Position numbers and translations under genes: made by a program. A stretch of 6,328 bases of DNA, from positions 1-6,328 of the forward strand of contig JANRJF010000125.1 of NCBI GenBank assembly GCA_033764095.1, written 5' to 3'. Below the pieces are notes generated by a model. The model was not told where the DNA came from and did no database searches. It saw nothing but the letters and a program-made list of their open reading frames with translations. The DNA comes from JBDTMT01 sp033764095 (GTDB taxonomy: Bacteria; Desulfobacterota; Binatia; HRBIN30; CADEER01). This document shows, piece after piece, positions 5,586 through 6,328 of the stretch (position 1 is its first letter; each line of letters starts with the position of its first letter).

Positions 5586-6328
5586 ATGGGGGAACGGCGG
5601 CGCAAGCAAGCAGCCGCGGCCGGCGTGCGCAGCACGCGGCCGACGCCCGCACCGCCGCCGCGCCACACGGCGCCCCCGCGCCCGGCGAGCGCCGCCGGCG
5701 CGCTCGCCTGGCGGCCGCCGGCGTCGCGCCTCGAGGGCTGGCTCGGCGCCACCTGGGTGCTGGGCGCGGTGCTGGGGCTCGGCCTGGCGATCCGGCTGGC
5801 GCACTTCGTCGCGTTGTCGGGCTCGCCGTTCTTCGACTCGCTGGTGCTCGATGCGCGCTACTACGATGCCTGGGCGCGCGACATCGCCGCCGGCAAGTGG
5901 ATCGGCGACGCGGCGTTCTGGGTCGATCCGCTGTACGCCTACCTGCTCGGCATCGTCTACGCCGTCGCCGGCCACGACCTGCTGTGGGCGCGGCTGATCA
6001 ACATCGCCTGCGGCCTGGCGACGGCGCTGCTGGTGGCGCAGATCGCGCAGCGCGTCTGGCAGTCGCGCGCCGCCGCCGCGCTGGCCGCGTTGCTCAGCGT
6101 CACCTTCGTGCCCGCCTACTACTTCGAGGGCCAGACCGAGAAGACCGCCGTCACCGTGCTGCTGATCACCGCGGCGATGGCGCTCTTCCTGCGCGGCACG
6201 CGCCGCGCCCTGTTCGCCGGCGGCGTCGTGCTCGGCCTGGCGGCGCTGGCGCGCGGCAACGCGCTGCTGTTCGCGCCGTTCGCCGCCGCCGCGCTGCTGC
6301 TCGGCTGGGAGAGCGACGCCGCCCCGCC
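5586..6328 (+). CDS. GT-C membrane glycosyltransferase (PMT_2 / family 39-like), 3'-truncated by window edge
   Basis: 247 codons are open to the right edge with no stop. The product resembles the N-terminal part of dolichyl/polyprenyl-phosphate-sugar mannosyltransferase-like proteins, which transfer a sugar from a lipid carrier on the outer face of the inner membrane. Residues 1-48 are a basic, proline-rich tail (MGERRRKQ, then PTPAPPPR). Hydrophobic helix 1 is about 52-78. The first periplasmic loop holds acidic residues D84 and D89 in FFDSLVLDARYYDAWARDI (82-100), the position of the catalytic Asp in this superfamily. FWVDPLYAYLLGIVYAVAG (111-129), WARLIN (134-139), YYFEGQTEKT (178-187) and LARGNALLFAPF (221-232) fit the family pattern. 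Further helices are at about 140-157, 163-177, 188-202 and 208-240. The sugar and acceptor cannot be told from this. It starts 45 nt after the kinase gene on the same strand and may share its transcript. The Shine-Dalgarno is weak (GGGG at 5570-5573, about 12 nt upstream). A GTG at 5625 is an alternative start that would drop most of the basic N-terminus. Confidence 0.85.
   Translation, partial: MGERRRKQAAAAGVRSTRPTPAPPPRHTAPPRPASAAGALAWRPPASRLEGWLGATWVLGAVLGLGLAIRLAHFVALSGSPFFDSLVLDARYYDAWARDIAAGKWIGDAAFWVDPLYAYLLGIVYAVAGHDLLWARLINIACGLATALLVAQIAQRVWQSRAAAALAALLSVTFVPAYYFEGQTEKTAVTVLLITAAMALFLRGTRRALFAGGVVLGLAALARGNALLFAPFAAAALLLGWESDAAP

Noticed and set aside
3612..5975. 787-codon minus-strand open frame opposite the second kinase and the start of the glycosyltransferase
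   Set aside because: It crosses three annotated plus-strand segments and an intergenic gap, its composition is typical of an antisense artefact, and it has no family match.
1..6328. CRISPR arrays, tRNAs, insertion sequences, phage or toxin-antitoxin genes
   Set aside because: No direct-repeat arrays, cloverleaf sequences, transposase motifs or small paired genes were seen on either strand.

Overview
This is a high-GC bacterial segment (roughly 70% G+C by eye, codons strongly biased to G/C in the third position). It looks chromosomal: core metabolism, signal transduction and an envelope-type glycosyltransferase, with no phage, transposon, tRNA, rRNA or CRISPR signal. A proteobacterial or proteobacteria-like host is plausible from the kinase and mannosyltransferase families, but the sequence alone does not fix the phylum. 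The isocitrate dehydrogenase carries a long insert that the short enterobacterial and betaproteobacterial enzymes lack.

Layout: (1) 1-1055, minus strand, the first 351 residues of an NADP-type isocitrate dehydrogenase (icd), cut by the left edge just past a metal-binding Asp. (2) 1056-1215, a divergent intergenic region with a strong Shine-Dalgarno for icd and a 7-bp-stem inverted repeat. (3) 1216-4011, plus strand, a large membrane histidine kinase: seven predicted N-terminal membrane helices, a periplasmic Cache-like sensor, an eighth helix, PAS, HisKA_2 and HATPase. (4) 4008-5540, plus strand, a soluble REC-PAS-HisKA-HATPase protein that overlaps the kinase by ATGA. (5) 5541-5564, a GC-rich hairpin directly after the stop codon. 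(6) 5586-6328, plus strand, the N-terminal third or half of a GT-C (PMT_2 / family 39-like) membrane glycosyltransferase, open at the right edge.

How they work together: the two kinase genes are almost certainly translationally coupled. They read as a relay in which the membrane HisKA_2 kinase phosphorylates the receiver domain of a second kinase of a different His-kinase family, rather than a DNA-binding regulator. No final output regulator lies in the window. The glycosyltransferase follows 45 nt downstream on the same strand and may be co-transcribed, but nothing in the sequence ties its function to the kinases. The membrane kinase's N-terminal domain, with an internally repeated helix motif joined to a Cache-like module, is the least standard element here. 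I see no strong evidence for a wholly new system.
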